Assembly (NCBI GenBank): GCA_026874595.1
Contig: CM049321.1
Location: forward strand, 10,835,979-10,899,978
From: Sipunculus nudus
Taxonomy: Eukaryota; Annelida; Sipuncula; Golfingiida; Sipunculidae
Length of the DNA: 64,000 bases
Direction of reading: 5' to 3'
The position numbers and the translations under genes were made by a program. This document shows positions 1-12,098 of the stretch, piece by piece. Numbering within the stretch: the stretch's first letter is position 1; each line of letters opens with the position of its first letter. The notes beneath the pieces are model-generated. The model was not told where the DNA came from and made no database searches. It saw only the letters and a list, made by a program, of their open reading frames with translations.

Positions 1-58
1 CTCCCTCCTTCCCCCCCCCCCCCCCACCCCCCACCCGCCCCTTCGACCCATCCAAGCA
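1..58. repeat. C-rich low-complexity tract
   Basis: Long runs of C interrupted by A and T at the window edge. There is no coding or structural signal; it is simple sequence. Confidence 0.7.
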
Positions 59-152
59 CAGGGGCGTATCCAGGATTTAGTAAAAGGAGGGGTCCTACCC
101 AGGAGGACTAATGCCAAAAAACTCAAAAAAGGTCTCCCTGGATCCGCTTCTG
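59..152. mobile_element. Short MITE, GGATCC-type termini (copy 1)
   Basis: About 94 bp that starts CAGGGGCGTATCCAGG and ends with the inverted motif CCTGGATCCGCTTCTG. The interior shares the phrase AGGAGGACTAATG with the second copy at 5221-5374, where it appears on the opposite strand. Short length, inverted ends and no coding capacity fit a non-autonomous DNA transposon. No clear target-site duplication was found, so the superfamily is not assigned. Confidence 0.55.
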
Positions 153-1305
153 CAGCAATTGTTTGAAAATAGGGAAGGTAAAGGTACAAAAGAATTATCA
201 GATGAAAAACTATATGACCTCGGACTGATATTGTGACCAAATCTAAGCAACTGATAATCAACCATATTGGAGTTCTAGCGCAAAAAAAAATTGCAGAAGG
301 AAGAAAAAAGAAAGAAATTGAAATCCATGTTTTTTTTTTTAATAGGTCCACCCACAACTCTTTCTTGGTAGCCAAATATTGATATAGAAATAACCCGCTA
401 TAGTCCTCCCCTTCCTATTATAAAGCGGGGGGGGGGCTTATATAATTCACTTTATTTTACGGAGGTATAACGGTAAGATAAACCGCTCAGTTATATGCAA
501 GAGAGCTGCTGCTCTCGTACCACGGTTTTTGATACTATCATTTTCGCTGGGGGACATGGCTGTCAGTTCATAAAGCGTCATTTGCTCCCTATTTCCGGTC
601 TAAGACGCCATCTGTCGGGGATCGAATGTACCAGAGGCAGTAATTTCCGGTATTATGTCGTGGGCTCTGACCGCTTAGGGATTCTGTTGTCTGTCTGTTG
701 GCATACACTGGCTTCTCTTCAGGCTTTATGCGATGTGGTCCTATCGATTTTCAAGTCATACAGGACCATCGCAAATGCAAAGAGTTCAAATATATGATAC
801 GGGTTCTTAATTTAAAATTAATCATATTATTGGTCAGTAGGAAGTTGTAATATTATATATGGTTAAGCCTTGAGGTAAGTCTTCGTAATATTTCACTTAG
901 TGCTTTTAAGCTGTAGATAAACAGTTCCCTTAACTCTAGCAATAACCTTCGATCACAAGAGAATAAAATGGGACATAATTTTCTTTCAAAGAAATGCACA
1001 TATTTAGATCTACTTGGATTTTCTGAGATATCTGACTCCGTTTCAAATATTAATAATTCAAACAATGCCCTATCTGACCAGTGACGAATTACAGGTTAGC
1101 TTTTAGCGAAATTGGAGGAAATGTCTTACGTATGTACCTGTTTGCGTGTCCGAATGTTATGTTTTGATATTTTTAATCAAGTAAGGCAGTATTTACATGT
1201 TGTTTCAAAGGTTGGAAGATAATCCAGGGGTTTACCTTCTGGTGATACTGCTCCCACACCCTCCCCAAATATGCAAGGTACATTGGCCTTCTCACTATCT
1301 CTGCT
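153..1305. other. Intergenic, nothing recognised
   Basis: AT-rich sequence with homopolymer runs (an A9 near 281 and a G9 near 427). Reading frames up to 100 codons exist on both strands, but none shows a recognisable domain, splice context or composition different from the surroundings. Confidence 0.5.
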
Positions 1306-1392
1306 TGTCTGTCTGTCTGTCTGTCTTCCTGTCTGTCTGTCTCTCTCTCTCTCTCTCCTTCTCTCTCTCTCTCTCTCTCAATTATCTATCTA

Positions 1393-1467
<75 letters not shown>
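1306..1467. repeat. Compound microsatellite (TCTG)n-(TC)n-(TA)n
   Basis: Successive TCTG, TC and TA runs are read directly. Open frames across it (LSLSLS and YIYIYI peptides) are products of the repeat and not genes. Confidence 0.95.
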
Positions 1468-1476
<9 letters not shown>

Positions 1477-2246
1477 CATGTTTGTCAATAGTAGCACAAT
1501 GGTATCATTAATTAAGGAGCTTACCAAAATACTTTAGATCTTGAAACATTAGCTGAAATCCGTGAGGTTGTGTTATTTAAAATGCCATGGTGGTCGAGAC
1601 AGAAGGGTTGAGGAGGGGTATTTTTTAACTTTTGGAGTTTTTGGTTTCCGGTAGGGTTATATCATTATCGATGAAGGACAATCACTGCTAACAAATGTAG
1701 ATACAACCCTTACCTAAGCTATAATATGAACTATTTAAAAAGCTTATAATGGTATCTTTTTTTTGTGTAATACTTAAATAAGATCCCATGTATTGTTGTC
1801 TGATGACGACTATATGAGGGAAACGTACACTTGTCTGTGCTTTATTGAGTAGAGCGTGTTTTCCTTTTTGTTTTTTTATTTTTTTCCTCACTGGGCCATT
1901 CATGTTAAATTCTATTATTTTGTCTCAGATTATTTTAATTGTAAGCGAAGCTTGTCGATGATCATTTTTATACCTGCATATTCTGAACTACAGGTAAAAC
2001 TTGTGATCAAAGACTTGGGGAAAATCAAATATAAGTATAAAAAGGGAAATGTGATTTAGGGGATTCACATTCCCAAAAACATACGAAAACTGTGTATTTA
2101 CATAACTTATAAAAATGACCTATAATCCTCCCAGTAATATGCAAACACACTCTGAAAGGGGGTGGAACAAGGACTCAAAAGCGAGATCGAACTTTCAATG
2201 CCCGATATTGTGGCGTCACTGGCTCGAGCGAAACATTAAATACAGC

Positions 2247-2250
<4 letters not shown>
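1468..2250. other. Intergenic, nothing recognised
   Basis: AT-rich sequence between two TA microsatellites. No repeat, RNA gene or protein domain was seen. Confidence 0.5.
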
Positions 2251-2307
<57 letters not shown>

Positions 2308-2322
2308 GTATATATATATATA
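2251..2322. repeat. (TA)n microsatellite
   Basis: An uninterrupted AT alternation followed by an imperfect extension with TAATGTA interruptions. Confidence 0.95.
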
Positions 2323-4490
2323 ATGTACATTTAACATATATTGTGTATAATACATGTATAAACATACACACATACATATAAATATATACATGTACTGTCA
2401 TTTTTTGGTTAAGAACAAAGGTTTTAATCATAAAATGATATACAAAGATAAATAAGCGCGTATCATCAATACGCTTTAAGTATATCACAATACGTATTGT
2501 ACCTGAAAAGGCGAAGGATATCCATCCCAAGTTTCCGGCAGTTAAACGAAACACTTGCCTCTAAACATTTGCCTATACTCTTCTTCTGAAACCCATAAAG
2601 ACCACACTGACTGTTCTGCAATAACGCCAGTAGGAAAGCTAGTCTTAGTGACTTATGTCGTTATTATACCGCTAAGATACCTGTAAGTGGATAAAACGAT
2701 TTCTGTATCAGCCGAGAAGAAGATCATTTAAGGTTTTGCCAGTTTTAACAGTCCGGAGATCTCCTGTACATGTAGCCCGGAAATTACCTCCGGTGAATCT
2801 ATGAATATTTATGAGCAACACCAGAAGAAAATCGGTAACTGACATTTAAAGATTGAGCCAATGTGCAGTTTAAAAGTAAGACATCCTTTGAGATGCAAGG
2901 TATTTTCTAAGGGATATTTACTCCTGGATACGATTCCCGAAATTTTATAATAATATTTATACATTTTTTTATCACTCATAAAACAATATTTATGTAAGTC
3001 TATATGTCTTGTAAAATGTGAATCCGAATACATTTTCGGAGCGTTCATAAAGGAGTTTTTTTTTCTTTTGCAAGTGAATATGCCGGATTCTGTCGACAAA
3101 AGTCATAAAGAAAATAACAGTAATCATTATCATTATAATATTAATCATTTAAACATTAATTTTCGGGGACGTATTTAGAGGGAGCATTGTCCTTTTTTTT
3201 TCTACCATAAAAATCTGGGCAATAAAACCCACGTCTGGTTTACGTTTCGCGCTATTTTCGTTCCTATAACTCTGAGAGTTACAGTTATATCTACTAGCAT
3301 CCTGGGACACTTGTTTACATGATATTTTCTTGTTTTTCAAATTTTTCAATACTATTATTTTGTTAGCAGCTATCGAGAATCTGAAAGTTATTCCACAATA
3401 TTAGGGGCCTACATGAAAAGTCGGAGTTGGGGGGGGGGGGGGGCATGGCATCCTGCGGCACCCCCTGGCTGCGCCCTTGCCCCCCTCCTCTGTGACCCTG
3501 TATCCGCCCCTCGGGATGTCTGATGACGTCACTCTGTGTACTCTGGCATCGTTTACAAGGAGATATGATCACAAGCGATGAGATATTGTGTTTTGTCAGT
3601 CCCAGTGTGCCCTTTTGACGGCTTAATGGACTTTCATAGATTAACACTCGTACGATTGCAATATCTGAAAGCATTTCGGCAGAAAGGGGCTTTGTAATGC
3701 TACTACATTGGCTTTTAGATAAATGAAAGCCCTGGAGTTGGCATTATCAAAAAAAGAAGACAGATGATAAATAAACCGCGCTAAATGGATAGAGCGGTAA
3801 AGCTTCATTAGTTTACGTTTGGTCATCTAGTGCGTCATCTGTGTTAGAAAAGACATCCGTCTGTCTGCTCTGCTTAAAATGGGCTGGCTTTATCATCAGC
3901 TGTTGTGAGTAGATTTAGCGGGTTCGGATATAGGTCAGGTGACCACCATGTACAAACGGCGGATCATAAAACCTGCTCCACGTGGCGAGAGGTCTTATTG
4001 TTTTACCTTTGCTTATTTGCGCAATATATCGCAAAAGGTTCAGAACATTTTAAAGAGGTTTGTTTTGAGGAAAATTAAAAAAAGAAATAGTCCATTACAA
4101 TTTGGGGTTAATCTGAACCACGTGAGGATTCCTTCATTCTAAAGGTTCCATCTTATATAGTTACTTACGATTTTTTTTATTATGATGGGAGCTATTCATC
4201 GGGATTAGGGGCCTACTTTGTTGTGGGGGTGACCTGGGATGGGGTTGTTGAACCGTGACAGATGTGAAGACCTAAACAGCTATGTTTGATGAGGATCATC
4301 CTGGCGGAGGTTTGTGGTCTCCGACTATTTCTTGTTAGAGATAAAAAAAAATGTAAAACGAGATAACAAACTCGTCCACGTCATCGTAAGGTTTTAATCG
4401 GGTCACATGAGACCCCTTGTGCGGATGAGTTCAGAAACCCATGTTTAAGGAAATCAACAGATTGCACATTTGTACTTAACTGACAGGGTC
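2323..4490. other. Intergenic; low-complexity G/C tract near 3430-3500
   Basis: No gene is supported. A G-run (about 3429-3443) with adjoining CCCCTGG- and CCGCCCCTCGG-like phrases near 3455-3515 loosely resembles the ends of the short MITEs elsewhere, but the copy is too degraded to bound. The rest is unremarkable AT-rich DNA. Confidence 0.45.
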
Positions 4491-4512
4491 TGTGTGTGTG
4501 TGTGTGTGTGTG
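4491..4512. repeat. (TG)11 microsatellite
   Basis: A perfect TG dinucleotide run, read directly. Confidence 0.95.
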
Positions 4513-4877
4513 CGATGATGATGTAGTTGTGCGCAATAACCAACATGTACGCAGAGACGTAGTAGATGTCCAGCTTAATATGCATTCATTTTTTTCCTTT
4601 GTACTTAAATATTTATATATATTAAATCCTGCGTTTTCTTATTCTATGAAAATACCATTAATCCCCAAGTTCCATGAGGCTACTGTCTGCCTATTACATA
4701 CTCAAATTGCGATGAATGATATTAGAGTTTCAACTTCATATGTAGACCAGAGCCTAATAGCTGGGGCACATATGAGTTAGGGGCCCATATGAATCCGACC
4801 AATTGTAAACCTCACTACGACCACCAGGCAAATGGTGCACACAGGGACAACTTTTTTATAAACATATATATACACAC

Positions 4878-4908
<31 letters not shown>

Positions 4909-5220
4909 ATCACTTTTATTGTACATGTGTGAAACATTTCAAATATATAGTAATATATATTAACAAATTAACATAAATATAAAGAAAGGTATATAAAAGG
5001 CTTTTAAAAACAAGATATTATTTTTTCAACATAGGATAACTCTTAACCCGACTGATATATAATATTTCATAGTTAACTCAGAAATTAAACGAAAGTGTAT
5101 TATTTTAATTATTTAATTCTAACATATTAAGATTATTCTCTGAAATGAAGCTGTGATGGTTACAATGATATCCCCCTCCCCTTCCCACTTTAAGCAAGTG
5201 GGAGGGCGATATATACCCCC
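4513..5220. other. AT-rich intergenic with interrupted TA/CA run
   Basis: Contains an interrupted TATA/CACA cluster around 4863-4909. No gene or bounded mobile element is visible. Confidence 0.45.
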
Positions 5221-5374
5221 TCAGAAGCGGATCCAGGGGGTCCGGACCCCCTTTTTCCTTCACCGCAAACTTTTTTTTGGCCTGGGGACCTTTTTTTGAG
5301 GGTTTTCATTAGTCCTCCTGGGTTGGAACCCCCCTCCCCCCCCCTGCCTTTCCGAAATCCTGGATCCGCCCCTG
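5221..5374. mobile_element. Short MITE, GGATCC-type termini (copy 2)
   Basis: About 154 bp with inverted ends CAGAAGCGGATCCAGG (left) and, on the opposite strand, CAGGGGCGGATCCAGG (right). The interior shares the GTCCTCCTGGG phrase with copy 1 in inverted orientation and is rich in C and T runs. The apparent glycine/proline-rich peptides from this stretch are composition artefacts. No duplicated flank could be confirmed. Confidence 0.6.
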
Positions 5375-6716
5375 CCCCATCGTGCATTAAAACGTTAACT
5401 TCTTCGAATTTACAATTCGAGCCATAGACAATGGAAATATTCTTTTTAAAAAATTGTCAGATGTATCAAGAAAATAATACACGCTTCTTTTTATAGTATC
5501 CGACTTATGACAATCATTTAAACTCCTTGATGGAGTGCAGAAATTTATGTATGTATTTCATGTTAGTCTCTTGACATTTTTCCAGAGTAATTATGTTACG
5601 TATAGTTGGTATATTCTTGTAAATATAAACTGTGATTGTGAGGACTTATAGTGAATGTACACTAGGACAGAACATACAAGAGGTTTGGGACAATAAAGGT
5701 TCTCAATTAAGGCCCCCGATTGCCAGTTCCTCGGAATGGCAGCCCTCTGTCCTCATTGGACGTCAGATTGATCTTAAATATATCACCACAGACCACGAAT
5801 AATCTAAATGGGACCAATCTTCAAAAATATCATGACACTATCTTAAATGTTATTTCGAAAGGTGTTTAACATATTTGTCTGGCAGTCGAATTAACAGGAG
5901 TCTTAAATTTAAAAGCACACATCCCCTCATGACTGTCAATATTCTTTTATATTTTTGCAGGATATAAGGCAGGTCTGTAATTTGATGGGGCTGGGCCCTC
6001 ACAGGCACCAATTACCTCTATTAATTTTAGTAAGGTCGATAATTGGTCTCTTTGAAATACCGCGCTCAAAAATTAGCGATTGTTCTGTGCTGCAATATTT
6101 GTTTTTGGGTGGGCCTGTTATTAGATAGAGCTGGGGCACAAATCATCCCTGAGAATTTTGAGTATGATCAACCATATTCTGTTTGAAATTTTGCGAGCGA
6201 AAGAAAACGTTACTGGTGGATTGAAGTATACGAACGGTCGGCACGAAAGGACGGTCAGCCGGCCGGACAGACGGGCGGATAACCCGATCACTACAGGGCA
6301 CCGTATTTTATAGCGGGGCCTTAATTGCCACCTAAGTATCGTTGTTATAAATGTGTAACAGCATCACACATGCTTAGCCTTACTATCCATCCAATATTCC
6401 GTATACCCTGGAGCTGGTAAAGAAACTAAAGTATGTATCAGAATCACGAAAGACAAGAAATTCCAGTTCCTACATATAGTGCAAATAAACCATTAATATT
6501 CTTTACTGGCGCTGTGTGTATCAAGGTCTTGCATTTGTTTCTTATTCTTTTCGTTAGTTTGGTAAATAAACTTATAGAGACCGGTTCCCAAAGGAGTTTT
6601 TGTCACGGATTAACATTTATGTTCTACTGTATCTGTTGTCGTACCTTTGTCCTGTAAGTTCCTTCAATAGCCAACAAAATACAGAGAGGACGAGTGAGTG
6701 CCAGACACTCTCATTC
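5375..6716. other. Intergenic with a repeat-end relic near 6225-6305
   Basis: Around 6225-6305 is a GGACGGTCAGCCGGCCGGAC-type stretch followed by ATCACTACAGGGCACCG. This resembles the ends seen near 48.3 kb and 54.6 kb (TTACTA-AGGGCATCCACT), so it is probably the end of an old dispersed repeat. No gene was recognised. Confidence 0.4.
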
Positions 6717-7037
6717 AGGCCAAAAAAGGTATGGTTCTCAGGGCACCGCCCGCGTCAATTTTAATCCCCTCCCCCCCCCCCCCCCCCCCATACTCAAAAA
6801 TTTAATTTTGATTTTCATCTTTCAAGAAAAAAAATAATACAATTTCAATTTTTATCAGATTTCCTTTGTTATGTAGTGCTTTTACCTATTTTGCAAAAAA
6901 AAATTGTTATTATCATGCTTTTCCCTGATCATATGACATTTTTATCGAAACATACAAAAAAAAGGTAAAACAAAAAATTCGCCCGCCCCTCTGATATAAA
7001 AAAATTTTGCCTGAGAACCATACTTTTTTTTTGCCTT
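6717..7037 (+). mobile_element. MITE with GGTATGGTTCTCAGG termini (copy A)
   Basis: About 320 bp bounded by inverted ends: AAGGTATGGTTCTCAGG on the left and CCTGAGAACCATACTT on the right, each joined by a T/A run to GGCC or GGC. The interior contains the phrase TTTCCTTTGTTATGTAGTGC, which copy B carries on the other strand. There is no coding capacity; a non-autonomous DNA transposon is the natural reading. Confidence 0.75.
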
Positions 7038-7456
7038 AGTTGTCTATTGTCTTCAATGCATAATTAGAGAGGTTCTCTTGTTTTTCAATTTTTTTTAAAG
7101 TTATCTTTCAAACACTATTTTAACGATTTTGATTTTGGAATCATAAAAGCGCAAGCCAGTCAGTGGTGATTTAATGGGCTGTTAAAGTCTTAAGAATTTT
7201 GTTAAAGATAAAGGCACATAGGTTATAAGTGTTCTGTTGTGATTTCGTTAAGTTCCAAATGCACAAATGTTGAAAATAATGTGTTTTATTTGCAGTAGCT
7301 TTTCCGCTAAAACATCATGGCTGTTGGAATATTAACTTACCCATGCCGTGATAGCATGAAAGTAAGTGGAGAACATCTGCCCTGATTGATTTTTTTTATT
7401 CATATACGGAACTGCTTCACTATTTACCGAGGTCAGATCTTTTAGCATTCATTCTT

Positions 7457-7721
7457 AGGCCAAATTAAAAAAAGGTATGGTTCTCAGGCACTTTTTCTCA
7501 TAAATGAATGTTATGATAACAACAGATTTATTTTGCTAAACAAGTAAAAGCACTACATAACAAAGGAAACTGTATGATTTTATCTTCTTGAAAGAAATGT
7601 CCGAGCGGCTGCAGCTCAAAATTGGTGTCTATGGAAAATCAAAATAAAAATTTTTGATGCGGGGGTTTGAAATTGATGCGGGCGGTGCCTGAGAACCATA
7701 CCTTAATTTTTTTTTGGCCTT
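7457..7721 (-). mobile_element. MITE with GGTATGGTTCTCAGG termini (copy B, inverted)
   Basis: About 265 bp with the same inverted ends as copy A and the same interior, but in the opposite orientation. The GGTGCC-CCGCCCGC-like block that follows copy A's left end precedes copy B's right end. The two copies lie about 420 bp apart in inverted arrangement. Interior divergence suggests separate insertions more than a local duplication. Confidence 0.75.
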
Positions 7722-7926
7722 AATCCTAACAAATCAATAATCGGAAAATTGGTCTTAAAATGTCCTTTGGCATCGGAAGTATACCTATAAGATTGTCATA
7801 ACTAATCGTGGAATATGATTGCCATTACAGGCGCACAGTCCACAATACTTCAATGAATGCCTGGTGGTTTTATTAACAAGCTATACGAGGATATTGATAA
7901 TTAAAGATAGATGGACTTCCTCCCGT

Positions 7927-8650
7927 TGTGGTCGGCATAGTGGGGCTGCATGTTACCGATGTGACCATCATAATGAAGAGGTCGTGTAATCTTCGTTCTC
8001 GGTGTACTATGGTATTCGTAATACACGGATGGTCGTCATATCGTGGTGGTCGTGTACAGATTAAGTCATGTTACCGGAGTGTTTGTTACCGGGGTGGCAT
8101 TGTTACAAGAGTGTTCTCATGTTAACGAAGAAGTCGTGTAAGAGGAGTGGTCGTGTTACCGGTGTGGTCGTTTTACCGGGACGGTCGTGTAAGAGGAGTG
8201 GTCGTGTAACCGGAGTGGTCGTTTGATTGGGGTGGTCGTGTTACCGGAGTGGTCGTTTTATCGGGGTCCCCGTCATAACCTGGTTACCGTCTTACCGAGA
8301 TGGAAAAAGGGTGGTGGCCTCTCCGGGATTCTCATGTTAATGGGATGGTGTGGTCACAAGACTGGTCATGTAGCCGGGATGTTCGTGTTTTCGGAGAGGT
8401 CTTGTTAGAGGGTCTTGTTACTGGGAGTGAACATGTAACCCGAGTGGTCGTGTTACTGGAGTGGTCTTGTTACCGGGGCGGTCGTGTTACCGGAGGGGCC
8501 GTTTTACCGGAGTGGTCGTGTTACTGTAGTGGTCGTTTTAGAAGGGTGGTCGTGTTACTGTGGTGGTCGTCTCACCAGGGTCACCGTCATAGCCCGGTGG
8601 TCGTATTACCGAGATTCCTCAGGGTGGTGGGTTTACCGAAATGGTCTTCA
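7927..8650 (+). repeat. 17-bp minisatellite
   Basis: About 700 bp of degenerate head-to-tail copies of TGGTCGTGTTACCGGAG, best preserved between 8140 and 8530. Because 17 is not a multiple of 3, each frame reads a 17-residue cycle (VVVLPEWSCY-like), which explains two overlapping open frames of 133 and 135 codons. Those frames have no start context or family match and are treated as by-products of the repeat. Confidence 0.85.
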
Positions 8651-11600
8651 AGCAAGCAGACCCCTTCTTGCGTCTTCCGATTTAAGCAACCTACAACCTA
8701 ATTTATCTCAATTCCAGTCTTTTTCTGATAGAAAGGTCTTTTATGGCAGGGCATTGAAACTACCCATTTCATCAATCACAACACCTTTTTCAAGGATTCT
8801 CGTTATTCCGAGTTCCCGTTGTTACAACACAATTAAGATCGGAACTGCTGACAAAGTTTTAATCCCTGAAGGGCTGATGACATTTAAATAATTAGCCTCT
8901 GCAAACGAATCATGCAAGTTCGATTTTGCCGGTTCTAGTTCGATTCGTCACTCTTAAACCATGGCTGATTCGACTTGTTATCAGCGGCTCTTTTCTCGTT
9001 TTACATTCCAGGAAAATCCCCCAAAAAGGTCGCCTGTTGTGTTCCATCGTTGTTTGTCACAGTGAAGCCATAAGGACCTAGAAATGAGGCATAATTACCG
9101 AACTAATCAATCTACTTATGGACGTTAAACACAGTGTGAAGATAATGGTTTTGTTATATCAGTAATAAATTTTCTGTTTGTGTTTAATGGTCACTTACTC
9201 AACAACGCCCATCTTTTTAACTTTGGCAGGCTGGTTCTGTCGCCCTTTCCTTGTTATCAGCGGCCTATATCCATGGTGCATTTCAGGGAAGTCCTCACAT
9301 GTTATCCATTGGTTATAGCGCTTCTTCTGTTTAATTAATACCCATATACACCACTGAAAGTTATATTTAAACTCTATTTAACATAGATTCTAATTAATCA
9401 TATTCATAGTTCGGGAAACATTGAATAAAAACACCATACCCATGGACACAAAAAAAGAACCTGCCCAAGATGCTTTTAATTAGATCCAGATTAAAACTAT
9501 GCACTTTGCCCTTAAAAATAAATATTCATCTCTTATATACTTATCATCATAGACCAATCGGAGTCAGCCATTCCATTTAGAGAAGAAGAACATCCATGGC
9601 CTTTGACCAGGGCTTTGAATATTCATAGAACTATGTGACCTGAATATCTGGCTGGAGCGAGACAGGAGACGGCTCACGATCTTTGGAAGGTTGCAACACT
9701 ACTTCCCAAGAGGGCTATATGGCAAATGGAAGTATACATATATTTTTTGGTGGGAGAAAAGCTCAGGTCTTAAATTCCTATTTACGATTTACAAAGTAAA
9801 AGGGAAACAAAAGTATTTTGTGAGATATTTATTTTGGCGTGTTCTCCGGTCATTCATAGTGCCGTTACGGGAGGAAAAGGAACTCCGCACTGATTATTTA
9901 TGTGGACAGGCTACTGTGGAACTTAATGAAAGCTATTTTCCCCTCTGATGTATATGCCACGGCGATGGACATGTTTATGCTTGACACGGTGATGGATATT
10001 TTTTAAAAAGTTTAAAGATCTTTAAACTTTTAAACTGTCTGAGCGTCCTCTATACATTGTGGTGCATCCCCTACACTTTGCAGGGACTTTCGTCATTTAA
10101 AACTTTAAAACCAGTGAAACATACCTTTGAGGCCTATATGCACCATACAAAAGTTTAAAAGAAGAAAGTAAATATTTCTGTGAAACCAACGATTTGTCTA
10201 TTTTGACTGTAAACTGCACAGAGAAGCAAATTAATCCGACAAAATCGACAGTCGTGAGGGTCACGTGGGTGGGAAGTGACCGAATGCTTCAGGCGTTTGA
10301 CTGCGATATAGAAAGCTCATTGAACATCCCTTCAGTGCTTCGATGTGAAGATAGTAAGATCTAATAAAAACCTCAATAGTTTGCTACGTTATTTTGAATG
10401 ACTTCTGGATTATTCAATGTTTCGTGCATATTATGCCTGGAATTCCGAAGGCGTGAACAATACTGTATCATATTGTTGCATAATAGAAAAATTGTTGCTT
10501 TAACTGAAATATTAACATATTTTTCTTTAAAATTCTTTATGGTTAACCTGTCTCAAAAAAAGGAAAGTATGCCCATTTCTAGGCTTAAGTTAAAATGTTT
10601 TTCATACGTCCGCGGCATGGCTCAGACCTGCTTAAATCCCCTTTAATATGCGTTTTTCAGCGTATATTTTGGTTGTCAGATAGACCGGACGGGTGTTTCT
10701 TTATCCTTGACCTTAAAGTCGCTTAAAGGCGTAGGACTTGAGGCAATGTAATATAGACATATATTTTCCGTATAATTCAAGATGTTGCGATGCCTTTTAC
10801 ATAAAATTGCATGTACAAATCTTGCAAGAACATTTAATTTTAAACATACACCTACTTCTCCTTTGACTAATAAAGAAGTCGTGAATGCACTGGGGGGGGG
10901 GGGGGGGTGTCAGCTTTCACCATCGAAAGAAAACTGGAATTAAATTTGGTTCCGGTACTGATCACATTTGCACATAATGCGATAGTACCAAATAGCAGAT
11001 ATGCATGACTTGGGGCAGAGCCACACTTCCTAATCAATCGATGAATTGAATGGTAGCCTGTCATTATTCGATAATCGAACCGGGCACGCTATGATAGAAT
11101 AATATCAGTGTCTGTATTTACAGTCACTTGCGTGATTTTTTTTTTTTTTTTATTTCTAGCTTCTTAATATCTGTCATTGGTTGTCAGTGCAGTGAAAGAG
11201 CAGATGAATCAAATATTACATGGTCCACGTCAATATTTAAAGGTGTCCTTTCATCTACCTTTTGAAAAAAAAGAATTTGTGATATCTAGCTTCCTCTGTG
11301 ATTATTAATGATCTAACGGTAATTTTGGTTGTGAAAAGTTCTTATAACGTTCGTGAAGGATTGTACGAAGTCGTTCATAAACAGGTTTGTAAACACAGCA
11401 ATGTTGACAAACGGGAAAAACATGTCACCTAAGGTGTTAGGTTTCATATTTGCTGGTCACATTTTGCAAAACGCTATATACAAAGCTCTGGCTTATAGGA
11501 CTTGCTGCTGGCCGGATGCCCTTGTTGAATTTGTTTTATTTTGACGTGCTCCCACATATTATAAACACGTTGATATAAACAAAACAAGCAGCCTGTGTGC

Positions 11601-12027
11601 GGTTATACGCACGTTTTCTGGCCCTCCAAGGGATTACCTTTAGTTTATTGTGGTCATTTAGGTGATTGGGTCCTTTTAGGTTTACTATAATATTCATATA
11701 AAAATCTTCTCAGGGACAACCTTTTGGCAAATATATGCTTCCGAAAGAATATCATGACTGCTTACAAAAAGCAAATCGAAAGGCTGACAATAATCTGAAT
11801 TGAACCGGAGATCCGTTACCAATTCCCAGGCCTAAATCCCGGCCTAATACAGATTGTCTCCACAAGAGGGCAGTAAAGTACATTCCAACTTCAATGCCGT
11901 GTATCCATACGATAAGAATATGTGATTATTAAGGCTTAAAATATTCCTGAAGTCAAAACCTGTCGTTAAGATATTAGAGCGAATCTCCGAGGTTCTATAA
12001 CGAGATTTCACCATTTTGCCGTTGAGG
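8651..12027. other. Intergenic, no gene recognised
   Basis: Reading frames here are all under 90 codons and show no domain. Points of note are a 26-bp perfect palindrome (listed separately), a G-run at about 10894-10907, a T-run near 11138-11151 and a CTCF-like motif at 11860-11873. No splice-linked coding exons could be supported. Confidence 0.45.
10006..10031. repeat. 26-bp perfect palindrome
   Basis: Self-complementary sequence centred on AGATCT, with arms of AAAAGTTTAA type. It lies in plain AT-rich DNA with no neighbouring gene, so a function is not indicated. Confidence 0.8.
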
Positions 12028-12098
12028 CACCAGCGGGGTTCAAACCATGCAGGGACCTTCAGTTTCGAAGCCCAACACCCTTTACCACATGGCCAAAT
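12028..12098 (-). mobile_element. tRNA-like SINE head (relic)
   Basis: On the minus strand an A-box-like TGTGGTAAAGGG is followed about 32-45 nt later by a B-box-like GGTTTGAACCC, the spacing of an RNA polymerase III type 2 promoter. The body does not fold into a clean cloverleaf (anticodon stem unpaired), so it is more likely the tRNA-derived head of a degraded SINE than a working tRNA gene. Confidence 0.45.

Noticed and set aside
495-797. 100-codon open frame in the first kilobase
   Set aside because: No domain, no splice context, composition like the surroundings. Open frames of this length are expected by chance.
1197-1537. Overlapping open frames rich in Ser-Leu and Tyr-Ile
   Set aside because: They are translations of the TC and TA microsatellites.
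7927-8650. CRISPR-like regular repeat array
   Set aside because: Units abut without unique spacers and the context is eukaryotic.
8300-8891. Two overlapping frames of about 135 codons resembling a Trp/Cys-rich repeat protein
   Set aside because: Fully explained by the 17-bp minisatellite; no start context or conserved flank.
12028-12098. Functional tRNA gene
   Set aside because: The internal promoter boxes are there, but the anticodon stem does not pair and there is no T-run terminator right after the body.
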